A stretch of DNA of 64,000 nucleotides. Source: Lojkania enalia (Eukaryota > Ascomycota > Dothideomycetes > Pleosporales). The position numbers and the translations under genes are program-made. Under the pieces are notes generated by a model. That model was not told where the DNA came from. It made no database searches and saw only the letters and a program-made list of their open reading frames with translations. Location of the stretch: the NCBI GenBank assembly GCA_010094045.1, contig ML986772.1, forward strand, positions 6,373 through 70,372, in the 5' to 3' direction. Shown in pieces: positions 12,985 to 26,800 of the stretch; position 1 is the first letter of the stretch, and each line of letters opens with the position of its first letter.

Positions 12985-15690
12985 ATATATCTTAAAATTC
13001 TAAAAGATATAACTTTTATATAATTTATATCTAATTAACTTTAATAGAAAAATTTTTTATAGAAGAATTATCTTCTATTTAATTATTTTAATTTTTTAAT
13101 ACTTAAACTATTTAGAGATAGTATATCTCTATATAACTATACTAGAAAAATACTAGTTAATTCTAAAATAGTTATAGATATATAAGTATTATATAAATTT
13201 AAACTATAAGAATAAATAGCTAGTTTTTACTACTAATTAATATCTAACTTAATATTTATAATTTACTAGTATTACTATCTATTAATAGGCTATTTAAATA
13301 GTTATTAAAGATTATAAACTACTTAAATTTAATATAAAAGGAGATTCTAAAATAACTAATTTATAACTCTTATATAGTTTAAAGCCTAAATAGTATTATT
13401 TAAAGTTTTATCTATTAAGTTATATCTAATCTAATTACTAGTTACCTAAAATATTATACTAGTTAAAAGAATCTAAAACTAAAACTAATTTAATTTTAAA
13501 TAAAAATTATAGTTAAAAAAACTTATTTAAGTTTAAATATTTAAAGTCTATACTATAGTTAGATATATATTATATAAGTACTATATTACTAGTTTAACTT
13601 TTCTAGTAATTTAACTATAAAATCTTTACTATATTAATAGCTAATATTAATAAGGTTTTATCTTTAAAGGTATATATTAACCCTATTACTAAAGTACTTA
13701 AAAAATATTATAATCTATTATCTATCTTCTTATATAAAAATAGAGATAAACTATTTAAATAATAACTATATAATTATAAGATTAAACTAGAAAATAGTAA
13801 GTAAACTAGTTTTAGTCTATTTTATAGAATATTCTAGAATAAGTTAAAGATACTAAGAAAGTATCTTAATAAGAACTTATCTAAAAGATTTATTAGAGTA
13901 AGTTTATTACTAGTAGCTATATTTATAATTTTTATAAAGAAATCTAGAGGTAATCTCTAGTTCTATATAAATTATAAAGTCCTAAATATTATTACTATTA
14001 AGAACTAATACCTAATTTTACTAATCTAAGAAATATTAATCTAATTTAGTAAAGTTAAGTATTATATAAAACTTAATATTATTACTATATTTAATAAGCT
14101 AAAAATTACTAAAGAAGATAAATAGAAAATTACCTTTTATATATACTATAAGCTGTTTAAATACTTAATAATACCTTTTAACCTAATTAATACTTTAAAT
14201 ATATTCTAGTATTTTATAAATAATATACTAAAATTATATTTTAATATATTTTATACTACCTATATTAATAATATTCTAATATTTAGTAAGAATCTAAAGG
14301 ATTATAAGTAGTATATTTAGCTAGTCTTTATAGCTTTAAGAGTAAATAGTTTATAACTTAATATAGATAAGTATAAGTTCTACTAGTTAAAAGTAACCTA
14401 TTTAGAGTATATAATTACTATAGAAGAGATTTATATAGACTTAAAAAAGGTAGATACAATTATTAACTAGAAATACCCTAAAAATATAAAAGATATTTAA
14501 GTTTTTATAAGCTTCGCGAACTTCTACTAATAATTTATTAGTAATTTCTTATAAAAAGTCTCTTCTTTAATAGCCCTAACTAAGAAGAATATTCGATTTA
14601 ACTAGAATAATAGCTATTAATATTTCTTTAACTATGTAAAGAATACTTTTATCTCTATACTAATTTTCTAATATTTTAACTCTAAACTACTAATAGTAGT
14701 AGAAGCTAATATATCTAACTTTATAATAGCTAGTATACTATTTTAGAGAAGTACTAATAGTAAACTAAGATCTATTATCTACTTTTCTAAGTATATAAAC
14801 TCTACTAAAAGTAACTATAAAATATATAATAAGGAACTACTCGCGATTATCTAATATTTTAAGTAATAGAAGCCCGAATTAAAAGGTATAATATTTCTTA
14901 TAGAAGTATTAAGTAATTATAAGAACCTATAATATTTTATAATAATAAAGTAGCTAAACTACTAATAAGTTTATTAGTTAGAATATCTATTAAGGTTTAA
15001 CTTTAGTATTATATATTAATCTAGAAAACTTAAAAAGAAGTTTAATACTTTAACTTAAAAGTTATAAAATAAATTTATATAAGAAGAGATTTATAAAAGT
15101 TATTAATAAATATTATTTTATTCTAAACTATTCTAATAGATAGAAGTAGACTAATCGATTATAGAGATTATTAATAAAAAATACCTAAATAATAATTTAA
15201 TTTAAGATATCTTAAAGCTATTAAAAAAAGAAGTCTATTAATCTAAACTTCTAATTCTAGTTAATTATAAAGAGTATACTAACTAATTATACTACTAAAA
15301 TCGATTTATAATACTAAACTATAATAAACTAAAGTTTAAACTATTATAAGCTATTTATAACTATTATAAACGCTTATATATAATTAGTTAATTATATTTT
15401 AAATAGTTAACTCTATTACTATATACTATATATAAATATTAAAATATTATTTAAAAAATAGAAATATTTATATTATATAAGTTTTTATAGGAGTTAGGTC
15501 TATACTATTATATAAACTAGTTAGGTTAGTAAAGCCTTCTTCTATTATAATTAATATAAGTTAGTTATATTCTAGTTAACAACTAATAGCTATTATTAGT
15601 AGCTAATTTAAGTATTATAGTAAGAGTAGTATAGGTATAAAAGTATTATAGTATTATTATAATAGTACCCCCCTTTTAGTTATAAACTTC
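12985..15690 (+). mobile_element. Ty3/Gypsy relic B, plus-strand copy (partial pol)
   Basis: Plus-strand conceptual reading gives the RT entry region near 13740-14000 (L-R-K-Y-L-x-x-N-L-S-K-x-F-I-R and F-I-K-K-S-R-G). The catalytic region reads Y-I-N-N-I-L-I-F-S at about 14255-14290, where YIDD is expected. The RNase H entry reads V-V-E-A-N-x-S-N-F near 14695-14730. An integrase N-terminal region extends to about 15400. The part 14327-15365 is repeated in inverted orientation in the minus-strand copy. No LTR was identified at either end, and the left edge abuts the Gypsy D LTR. Confidence 0.72.
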
Positions 15691-15759
15691 TATAAGTTTT
15701 TATATTATATTTAAGTTATTTATAATTAAATAGTAGTTAGTAATACTAGTATTAGTTAA

Positions 15760-16085
15760 AATTATAGATATATTAGTATAATTAGTTATTATTATATAAT
15801 AGTACTATATTAGAGATTAAGTTAGTTTAGTTTATATAGTAGTATATTATATAGTAGTATTATACTAGAGATTAAGTTAGATTATAGATATATTAGTACG
15901 ACTAGTAGTTAATAATAGTATTATATTAGGAATTAAGTCGATTTAGTTTATATAATAGTATTATACCAGGGATTAAATTAGGTTATAAGTATATTAGTAT
16001 AACTAGTAGTTAATAATAATACTATATTAAAGATTAGGTTAGTTTAATTTATATAATAGTATTATACTAGAAATTAGGTTAAATT
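15760..16085. repeat. imperfect tandem repeat, unit about 100-120 bp
   Basis: A block beginning TATTAGTAYRAYTAGT recurs at about 15771, 15891 and 15992, spacings of 120 and 101 bp. Each is followed by TA(G/A)TATTATA-type and GATTAAGTTAG-type blocks. The first unit carries about 20 extra bases. The array sits between two convergent Gypsy B relics. It contains no coding signal and may belong to their 3' untranslated or LTR region. Confidence 0.6.
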
Positions 16086-18309
16086 AATATAGTATTATTA
16101 TAAATATTTAAAAATATACTTAAATTAGACTTTAATATCTAATTAAAAATCTAGATATAATATTATATTTAAATTTTATTTATTTAGGTTTCTAGTATAA
16201 TAATCTTCTATAGTAGTTATCTTAGTAAAATTACTAGCCGGGTACTATTTTAGGTTATAATAGCTAGTCTACTTAACTAGGTATTTATACTAATATCTCT
16301 ATTAGTTATAGTAGAGGTCTTCTATTTATTTAATAAGGTATTTTAGTTTTCTATTAATTTTAATAGGTTTAGGGTTATATATTTATTAATTAGGTAAGTA
16401 GTTAAATAACTTAAATACTAGTTATAATAGTAATATATAGAATATAAAATATATTTTAGTTAATTTAGGTAACTTTAATTTATAAATATATAAGAATACT
16501 TTTATAATAATTTTATAAAGATTAATATTCTTCTAGTTAAACTTTTTTAATAGTTTTTATATATATATATATCTAGTATCTAATTAGACTAAATTACTAA
16601 TCTAGTAGTTAGGGGCTAGTATATACTTATAGTTAATATACTCTTATTAGAATACTTATATCTAAATAAGTTCTTCTCTAATATACTCTATAATATCCTT
16701 TATCTTATTAACTAGTCTATTAGCTTCTTAAACTATTAAGGACTATTTTAATAGTTAATAAATTCTTATAAGCAGCTTAAAGCCTATTTAAAAATACTAG
16801 CTAAAGTAGGCTAGAAATAGAGAGACTTTTATTAATTTAAATACTATATTATTCGCTTTAAACTATACTATTAGTAGCTATTTAACCTAGTTATCTTATT
16901 TATAGCTAGTATAAACTTAGAGAACTTATTCTATTACTACGTTAGTATTCTCTATCTAACTATTAGTCTTTAAATAGAAGCTGGTTAATATATATATATT
17001 AATTTATAGCTATTTATAAAACTTTTAATAGAAAGTAGAAATAAACTATATTTTATAGTTAAATATAATAGTATATAATAGTCTATAGTAAACTTATATA
17101 TAGTAATAAAATAGTTAAATAATATTAGAAGTTTTAATTCTTACGTATAGTATTAGGTATCTATACTTATTAAACCTATTAATTACTACTATAATATTTA
17201 TATAATCTTCTAATTCTAGTAGATTAATTATAAAATTTATAGAGATATTTTAAAACCTTTATTTAGGTATAGGTAGTAGTTTTAGTAATCTATAGTACTT
17301 TTCTTTAAAAGTCTTATTTTTTTAGTATATATAATAATAGCCTATATATTATTATACTAAGTTAAATATCTTTAATTAATAATACTTATACTAGAGTAGT
17401 TCTAAGGTTTTTTCTTAACTAGACTATCTACTAAATAGCGAATTATAAACAGCTTATAATAGTTTAAACTTTAACTTATTATAGTTTAATACTATAAGTT
17501 AATTTTAGTAGTATAGTTAGTTATTATACTTTTTATAGTTAGCTAGAGTTAGAAGCTTAAATTAATAGGCTTCTTCTCTTAATAGCTTTAGGGTATCTTA
17601 GATTAAATTATTATTCGAGTATTTTTCGTTAATAATCTCTATAATTAGTCGGCCTACTTCTATCTATTAGAATAGTTTAAAACGAAGTAATATCTATTAA
17701 TAACTTTTATAGGCCTCTTTTTATATAAATTTATCCTATAACTTTTAGGTTAAAGTATTAAACTTCTCTCTAAATTTTGTAGATTAGTATATAATACTAA
17801 AGTTAAACTTTAATAGATATTTTAACTAATAAGCCTATTAGTAGTTTAGCTACTTTATTATTATAAAGTATTATAAGTTCTTATAATCGTTTAATACTTT
17901 TATAAGAAATACTATACCTTTTAATTTAGGCTTCTATTATTTAAAATATTAGATAATCGCGAGTAGTTTTTTATTATATATTTTATAGTTACTTTTAGTA
18001 GAATTTATATACTTAGAAAAGTAGATAATAGATCTTAGTTTACTATTAACGCCTTTTTAACATAGTATACTAGCTATTATAAAATTAGATATATTAGCTT
18101 CTACTACTATTAATAGCTTAAGGTTAAAGTATTAGAAAATTAGTATAGAAATAAAAGTATCCTTTAAGTAGTTAAAGGAATATTAACAGCTATTATTCTA
18201 GTTAAATCGAGTATTCTTCTTAGTTAGAGCTACTAAAGAGAAGACTTTCTATAAGAAGTTATTAATAAATTATTAGTAGAAGTTCGCGAAGTTTATAAAA
18301 GTTTAAATA

Positions 18310-18364
18310 ACATGTTTATAAGCAAGTAGCTACTATAAGTGAGCGGCCACCCCTACTAACTTTT
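18310..18364. repeat. left terminal inverted repeat of Fot1 element 3
   Basis: It is 55 bp, pairing with 20106-20160 at 46 of 55 positions. All mismatches are C/T or A/G. The TA target duplication lies at 18308-18309. Confidence 0.85.
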
Positions 18365-20105
18365 TACGCCTTTACAGCGATCTATCTTAATAATATAATA
18401 AGATAATTATAATATTTAAGCTGCGCTAGATTGAGGAGTATCTATAGTATCTTTCTTACAGGTTTTTAAATTATAGCTAGTTTTCTTATAGCAGCTGCAG
18501 CACGCTAAAGCCTGCCGACTTATATCTAATTACGCCTTACCTTAATATATTTCCCCTTCTAGCTACTGCTTAACATCTTTTTAAGTAATAATATCCTCTA
18601 CCTCTACCTTTATTAAGGTACCTTTCTACTAGATCCTCTTCTTTTTACGCTTTCTACGCGTTGTAGCAGCCTTATTTACTTTCTTAAGCCTTATAATCCG
18701 ATTATATATAAGCATACTTTTATACGCTATTACTTTAGCGCCTTTTTTAAGCTAGTTAAGCGCTGTAATAATAGAAGTAGGTAATAAGCTTTTATACCTC
18801 TAAATTCTATCGCGAATTAATATTAATTAAGCGTCTAGCTCGCGCGCGTTATTTAGTATTTTAGCTTCCTAAAGGGTAACCTCTAATATAGGCAGTATTA
18901 GCGTATAAAGCTTAATATTAAGCTTTAATATTACCGCCTCTAAATTATATAGGACTAAACTAGCGTCTTAAAAGCTTGCGCAGATATTCTCTTTTATAAT
19001 TAACTACTTATAAGCTGCGTAGAAGGTAGGTAAGAACTCTAGCTTTATAATATAGTTAATATAGTCATATATTAAGCTTTTAATCTAACGCCCGTACGCG
19101 CGCTTTAATAGTAAGAAGCAGTTAATATTAAGCGGCTGTAGAAGGTATAATAAATATAGCGGTATATAGAGAGTATAGATATTATTCTCCTTATAAAGCT
19201 ATTGGAATTTAAGCGAGTTATAACTCTTATAGCTATTAAGAATAAGCAGCTAGCGCGCGCCTACCCTACGCTCTACTATATACTTAATAAAGTACTTTAA
19301 CTACTCTACTTTAAGCTTGTTAGTAGTCTAGCTGTTATTACTAACCGCGAAAGCCCAGTCGCGTAGTATATTATCCTCCTTATACTATATAGAGAGGTGG
19401 TACTGGCTAGTAAAGATGATAAAGGGTAGAATTACTTATCTAGTAGCGTTAACTGTATAGATTATAGTAACCTACTTACGATTACCTAGCTAAATAACCT
19501 TTAGTCTACCTCGTCTCTCTAAGCCAGTAATAACTAGCTAAGCTAATATCTTACCTATTATAAAGCCTATCTCGTCGAAGTTGAAGGTATCCTTATTATA
19601 GATACTATAGGTAGCCTTCGTACGCGCTATAAGGTTAAACTAAGCCCTAATAGTCTCTGGATCCTTATATAGGGCTCTCTATTAATCGTACAGCCGATTA
19701 AAATGTATAATAAGGCTGTCTATTTACTTAATAAAGTTGTGTAGCTATAGTTTACTAATCTAACTAGCGCTGTATTTAGCGAGTAGCTTATTTGCTATAT
19801 CTTATATAGTATCTAGTATAGGCGGAAATCCTCGCGAATCTAGGTTAAGTATATACCTAATTATTACCTCTTCTTCTAGCTAAGTAAACTTCTTTAAGTT
19901 AAACTAGTAATTGTATCGCGTAGTAATTCTAGCGTATTATTATTATAGAATTATTTAGGGGTAGGTATAGATTAAAGCAGCATGTTTTACGCTACTTATT
20001 TAGTGTTAATTTATAGCTAAGATAGTAAGGGAGATATCTACTTTATTATAGAGTAATTAAGAAGTAGTTAGTTAAGCTATTATAGTTAGAAGGTAACGCG
20101 TCGCG

Positions 20106-20160
20106 AAAAGTTGGTAGGAGTAGCTGCTCGCTTATAGTAGCCGCTTACTTATAAACACGT
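20106..20160. repeat. right terminal inverted repeat of Fot1 element 3
   Basis: It pairs with 18310-18364. The second TA of the target duplication lies at 20161-20162. Confidence 0.85.
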
Positions 20161-20332
20161 TATCTTTTATATTCTTAAAGTATTTCTAGTTAATAATTAT
20201 TTCTACCTTCTTTAAATCTATATAAATCTCTTTTATAATAATTATATACCTTAGGTAAATTATTTTTAACTAGTAGAATTTATACTTATTTATATTAAGC
20301 TATAAACTATTTACTCTTAAAGTTTTAAAGAC

Positions 20333-21702
20333 TAACTCTATACGAAAATTCTAAAGTAATTAAAGGCTAGTTTAAACTTATATAGTATATTAAGGAGAAG
20401 TATAGTATTATAAATAAAAATATATATAACTTCGATAAATCTAACTTTTAAATAGGTATTATCTTATTATAACTAGTTATTATAAGTATAGAGAGATATA
20501 ATTAACTAAAGGTGATTTAATTAAGTAATTATAATTAGATTTTAGTAATTTAGAAGATTAATACTACTAGCTAGACGCTCCCACCCTTTATTATTATTAC
20601 TAGCTACTACTATCTCTCTACCTAGTATAAAGGTAATAATATACCTAAAAACTAAACTATTATAGTTAATAAGAACAGCTGGATAATAAATAAACTTAGT
20701 ATTAAGTAGTTAAAATACTTTTATAGGTATATAAAGGATTATATAATAGGTATACGTCGACTACTAATCTTTAATAGCTATAATAGCTATAACTCGCTTA
20801 ATTTCTAGAAACTCTATGAGAAATAGGATATTATTCTACTCTATATATTAGCTTATTTATTATACCTATTACAGCTACTAGATATAGGCTACTTCTTACT
20901 ATTAAAACGTATATATAGAAATTAGATCTTAATTTTAGTACTCAATTATATTAACTATATTATAAAACGTAAGTTCTTTCTAGCTTTTAAAGCTGCTTTT
21001 AATATATTAATTATAAAGGATAATATCTATATAAGCTTTTAAGAAGCTAGTTTAGTTCTATTTAATCTAGAAGTAGTACTTTTAAAGCTTAATATAAAAC
21101 TTTATACGCTAATACTACTAGTATAAGATAATACTCTATAAGAAGTAAAAATACTAAGTAATACGCGCGAACTAGAAGCTTAATTAATATTAATTTATAA
21201 TCGGATTTAAAGGAATATAAGTTCTTTACTAGCTTCTATTATTAAAAAGCTAAATTAGCTTAAAAAAGACTCTATAAAAGTAATATATCAGATTAAGTTA
21301 ATATATAATAAAATCGTCAGCTTTTAAGAAGCGAATAAAGTAGTAATAAAATAGAAATAGTAGAAAAAAAGGTAGATTTAAGTGTAAGAGACCCTAATAA
21401 AAATATAAGAAGAGATGATTATTACTAAAAAGGATGATAAGGAGGAAACTCGGGTTATAATACGCTAATTTAGGGTATAATTAGATACGAGCGGATAGTA
21501 TAAAATACGCTATAGCTGCTATAGTAAGACTAGATATAATTCTTATATATATTAGAAAGATATAGAGGTTTTTATAGAATAATTGTGTAAGTTGTAAATT
21601 GCTATTATATTACTTAGTTATTAAGCTATACGTATATAAAGGTTAAAAAAGTTAATAGAGTAGACCGCTTACTTATATAGGCCGCTCACTTATAATATAT
21701 AT
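20333..21702 (+). mobile_element. Fot1/pogo-type relic 2, truncated at its 5' side
   Basis: The plus-strand reading gives most of a Fot1/pogo transposase. It starts with Y-E-N-S-K-V-I-K-G near 20340 and Y-N-F-D-K-S-N-F near 20415. It continues with L-P-P-F-I-I near 20580 and R-R-L-L-I-F-N-S-Y-N-S near 20755. The C-terminal Q-L-L-D-I-G-Y-F-L-L-L-K-R and F-L-A-F-K-A-A-F blocks lie near 20870-21000. The final about 60 bases (21645-21702) match the TIR of element 3. The left TIR and N-terminal part are missing at the junction with Gypsy B. Several stops are present, mostly TAG and TAA. Confidence 0.75.
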
Positions 21703-23695
21703 TATATTACTAATAAATATAGTTAGTTTTACTAGTAGAAGGTTCTATAATAATAGCTCTATTATAAATTAATAATTAGCATACTCTCCTTTTAGCTTAC
21801 TATACTATTAATATAACTTCCTTTCTATAATAGATTATATTAGTTAAAGTTACCTATAACTACTACTTTTATATATAGGTTATATAATTACTTCTACTAT
21901 ACTAGTTTATTAATTACCTATAGCCTATTATTAAGTTCTTTTAAATTCTTCTCTCTAGTTTTTATTAATAAAAATATATCTAGAATATATATTAATACTA
22001 TAATTAGTTTCCTTCTACTTATATATACTTATATAGCTATAATATCTATTAAGTTTATATATAACTATATAATTTTAATATCTTTTAATACTTAGATATA
22101 TATTTAAATTAGATACTATTCTTTTTATCTATTATATAGTATATATATTATATACTATAGATTTATACTATATAATATTACTTCTCCCTCTTTTAGAAAG
22201 TATCTAAATTTCTACCCTAGAATAAAGTAAAAGTTAACTAGTATTATATTATTATAAAGTATATATTATATTTCTCTAGTTCTTTTTATATTTATCTAAA
22301 AGATCTAGAGTTCTCTATTTATAGTATTAATATATAAGAATTCTACCTATCTCTTTTTTAAATTCTAGATATTTTTAGTATAATACTTAATACGGGTATT
22401 AGTAGTTAATATATTAGAGGTTAACTATTTTATAATATAAGTACTCTTCTTATCTATATATATTATATATCTCTTATTATATATAGTTTCTTACTTTATA
22501 TCTAAACCTCCTATATTTATAGTAGACTACTAGTATATATTACTCTTTAAATTATAATACTATAATATCTCCTCTTCTAAATATTATACTATTTAACTTT
22601 AGTAGCTTTTTAACCTTCTCTTTTATTACTACTTTAACTACTATTAATATATACTATCTTCTAAGCTTTAGTTACCCTAGCTATTATATTATATATACCT
22701 CTACTCTATTTTCTATACTAAATCGTTCTATTATTAATCTACTTACTTTACTTCTCTCTATATTTATAGCTAAAACTATTTTAATCTAGTCTATTTTTAC
22801 TAGATACTACTTAAATTCTACTAGTCTTATACTTAGTAGGATTAGTTTAAGCTAGTCTACTATTACCTACTAGACTACTACCTCTTTAATTTTATTAACT
22901 AAAAACTTAATTATACTTATATTATTATTTATATACTATATATAGAAGTCTTTTACTATTATTTTTATAAGACTTTTAACCCTATTTATATTTTACTAGA
23001 TTATCTACTTAGCTACTTTTATAGTTACTACCTTTTCTATTATATTATTTCTTATCTAGCTAATATTAATTACTAACTGTTATTTATTCTTCTTATTAAC
23101 TATTCCCCTATTTATCAACCTTAAAAACCTTATATCTAATCTTATCTACTATTTTCTAGTTATAATTATAGTTTTTATATATTTTAATAATATTTTAATT
23201 AAATAGGTATTAAACTATATTTAAAGAGAGCTTATAATTTTATATAGCTCTATAATCTAGTCTTTAAAATTCTATTATTCTACTTAGAATATTATATAGT
23301 AACTTTAAATATCTTTAATAATCTTATTCTAGTTTATAATAATATTATTTTATTATACTATTATCTATTTTAGGCTTATAATAAGTTTAGCTAGTTCTTC
23401 TATTCTAATACTGCTACTATTAAGAGTTTATTAAAAAGAGGTTAATATATACTTAATATAAGATAGTAGTAGTTTATATTACTCTAGATATTATTATATA
23501 TTATTAAGTTCTTTATTCTATAGTAATAGTAGTACTATAATTCTATATTTAGCTTATATAGATTAGCTTACTATTACTCTTATTATTAGGGGCTGCTATA
23601 GTATATTAGATACTTTTATTATCTAACTTCTAATATATTTTACTAATATAGAAGGTAGTATTAATAGATTATAGTTAAAATCTAATATTACTATT

Positions 23696-23897
23696 TATAA
23701 AGGTTTTAGCTTATAGTTTAGTCCTATTCCTATAATACTATAATAGCAGTTGCCCTTATATAACTCTATACCTACCTAGACTAAAGTAAGCGAATAATAT
23801 ATATCTTACTACTATATACCTTCTCTTTTCTTTCTCTAGCTTTAATAATAATAGATTCTTATTATATCTAATTCTATTATATCCTCAGACCTTCTTA
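23696..23897 (+). repeat. 5' LTR of Gypsy C
   Basis: It is 202 bp, begins TATAAAGG, ends CTTCTTA, and is collinear with 28996-29197. TA...TA termini fit RIP of TG...CA. Confidence 0.88.
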
Positions 23898-26800
23898 ATT
23901 TGTTAAAGCTTATACTATACTAGATTCTATCTTAACTACTAAGTAGACCTACTACTATACGAAATTATAAACTAAAATAGACTAATAGAACAAGAATTTA
24001 ATATAGTAACTATATAGAGATAGTTTACTAAAATAGTAGCTAGGCTAGAATACCTAGAGAAAGAAAAGTAGTAATAGTAACTTAAAAGAATAAGCCTTTA
24101 TCAGAAGCTCGAGGAGTAACTAAATAAGTACTCAGCCCTTAAGAGGAGTATCTTACCAACTATACTATTAACAACTACTAAGTCTATTTATACGAAAGTT
24201 ATATTTAATAAGCTAGACAAGTTCTAAAGAGACTATAAAACGTATTTTATTTAGAAAAGTAGTATAAAGACTAAGATCTATATTAACAGTTTATCTATAG
24301 GTTTAATAGATATAATAGTAGTAGCCTATATAATATTATTTTATAAGAGTAATACTAGAATATACCTTTAGTTATATAAAAAATATATTACTATAGGTAC
24401 TCTTACTTATAATAAATTCTAGACAATTATAGATATATAATATAATAACCCCTACCGTTAGAAATAAGCTAGAATTGAGTTTAAAACCCTAAGATAAGGT
24501 AATAAAACCTTTATTAAGTTCCTAGTTAAATACGATCGTCTCTCTATAAAAGTATTATACAACTCTTATCTAGACTAAGTTAATATATAAGATCTAGAAG
24601 GGAAGATTTATCTTAAGCTCTACTAATTAATAATTAGTAGTGTTAGTAAGGAAGATCTTATATTATATATAACCTTTATATAGAAACTTTATATTCTTAA
24701 TAACTATCTTAAAGTAGTTAAACTTAATAGCGCTTTTATATAGTTTTTTAGTAGGGGGAAGACTAGTTAGATAAAGGATAGCTAGAGATAGCTACTTATA
24801 CTACTCCTATAACTACAACTATTAGCTACTATTAATAATACTATAGACTAGATACTAATAGCTAATTGCGGACTCGTATAGCGCTTAGATATAAGGCTTT
24901 AACTACTAGAGAAGATAAGAAATATTACCGAGAAAGAGCTGAAAGCTTAAAAATAATAGAATACCTATTTTACCTATAGAAATAGAGGTTACTTTATTTA
25001 AAACTACTATTATACTCCGTCTAGGAGTAGTATATAGTTTAATTAAGCTTATATAATACTGCTAAAGCTTATTTAGTATAATAAGAAATATAGAGATATA
25101 GCTTAAGCTAATAGGATAGAAAAAGTATTATTCTAAATAGAAGTCGGCGTTTAAAACTATAAAAAAAGTAGGTAAATAAGTAAGTACTAGATAAATTTAA
25201 TTGATTTTAGATAACTAGTACTCTATTTACAGCCCCTATACTACTTAATAATATCTTTAGCCTTCTCGCCTTAATAGATAATAGCTGTAACTTATATATA
25301 ATAGTTAAGAAAAGGATTATATGAAAAGCTAAACTAGAATACCTCTACCTCCTAATACTATTAACAGCCTTATTATTTAGCAACTTCTCGGCTAGAATTA
25401 TTAAAGAGGTAACTATTATTAACTTACTAAATATAGGTAGAAGTTAAGTAGGTCTAGGTCGGATATTTACTTATGTAGTCCTAAAGATAGAAGGAGATTA
25501 TAGTATAATCTTAGGACCCTTATAGAGGTAAAGTAAGGATATAATTATTAACCTAAAAATAGAAATCCTATATATTTATAGAATAGAGGTAATTATATAA
25601 AACTAGAAGCTTTAAAAGTAGTAATATATAGCTAATATTACCTAAGTCTTAGTATATACTTTCTCTACTATAGTAAAATACTATAAGAGACGCCTATAAA
25701 ATTCTCTTACTAAACTACCCTATATCTTACTATTAGTATAGCTAATATTTAAAAGGCTCTAGAAAATAAGTTAAAAATAGACCCTTATACGAAACTCCTT
25801 AAAGAATATATATAGTAGCTCTATACCTTTAATTAATAAGAAGCTAATAAGCTACCGCTTTTAAGACTAGAAGTAGACTATATAATTAAACTGGAAGGGA
25901 AAGATAGAAGCTCTCTAAGGATCCCCTCAGGTCCTTTATATAGAATATTATAAGAGATACTCCTTATTCTTTAGAAAACCCTAATAGAGCTTTTTAATAA
26001 AGGATTTATTCGGGTTAGTAACTTCCTAGCTATAATATTAGTTCTATTTATACGAAAACTAGGAAGTAGCCTCTACTTCTATATTAACTATTACACCCTA
26101 AACGCTATTATATAGAAAAACTACTACTTTTTACCTCTAATCCGAGAAATATTAAATTAAATTAGTTAAGCTAAGTAGTTTATAAAACTTAATATTATTA
26201 CTATATTTAATAAGATCCGAATTAAAGAAGAAGATAAGTAGAAGATAGTATTTATAACCTGCTATAGTTTATATAAATAGCTAGTTATACCCTTTAATCT
26301 TATAAATACTCTAAGTACCTTTTAACAATATATTAATTATATAATCTAGAAGTATTTAAGCGACTTTATCTTAGTATATTTAGATAATATCCTTATATAT
26401 ACGGATAGCTTCTTATAAGACTATTAGTACTACATTAAAGTAATTCTTTAAAAGTTAATAGATGCTAACCTCTAATTTAATATTAATAAGTACAAATTTA
26501 AGATCTATATAATAAAATATTTTAGCTTTATTATTAATACGGAAAAAGGTATTTAAATAGACTTATAGAAAGTTAAAGTAATCTAGAACTAGAAAGTACC
26601 TATATTAGTTCGCGGTATATAAAGCTTAAAAAGCTTTATAAACTTTTACTACTAGTTTATTAAAGAATTTTCTAAAGTAGTTACTCTACTAACAACTCTT
26701 ACTTAAAGGAAATAAGAGAAGAAATAGTTTTAACTCGATAATTAGATATTTACTACCTTTAATTACTTAAAGCGATACTTTATATAAGTGTTAGTATTAG

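Larger units (their letters stand above)
18310..20160 (-). mobile_element. Fot1/pogo-type DNA transposon 3, complete with TIRs, RIP-inactivated
   Basis: This 1851-bp element starts ACATGTTTATAAG and ends with the complement of ACGTGTTTATAAG. It is flanked by TA on both sides (18308-18309 and 20161-20162). The 55-bp terminal inverted repeats differ at 9 positions, all transitions. The minus strand encodes a Fot1/pogo transposase of the usual DDE type. The motif F-N-F-D-E-I-G-F-I-I-G-K-I at about 19549-19590 is intact. The L-G-N-R-K segment follows near 19470, and a C-terminal L-L-Q-P-L-N and K-R-A-Y-G-R segment near 19080-19160. The second and third catalytic Asp positions read Asn, and several TAG stops occur, so it is dead. 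It is clearly more CpG- and GC-rich than its surroundings. Confidence 0.88.
16090..20333 (-). mobile_element. Ty3/Gypsy relic B, minus-strand copy, split by a Fot1 insertion
   Basis: Reverse-complement reading matches the plus-strand B relic. Segment 17440-18309 continues across the Fot1 insertion into 20163-20333. At about 16750-17350 it also carries an integrase C-terminal core (Q-T-N-S-Q-I-E-N-T-N-V-V-I-E-Q type) absent from the plus copy. A weak chromodomain-like reading lies near 16200-16360. Removing 18310-20160 and one TA restores an uninterrupted alignment to 14460-14510 of the plus copy. RIP stops occur throughout. Confidence 0.72.

Noticed and set aside
15760..16085. CRISPR-like array
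   Set aside because: Units are long, imperfect and contiguous, without regular unique spacers, and the genome is fungal.
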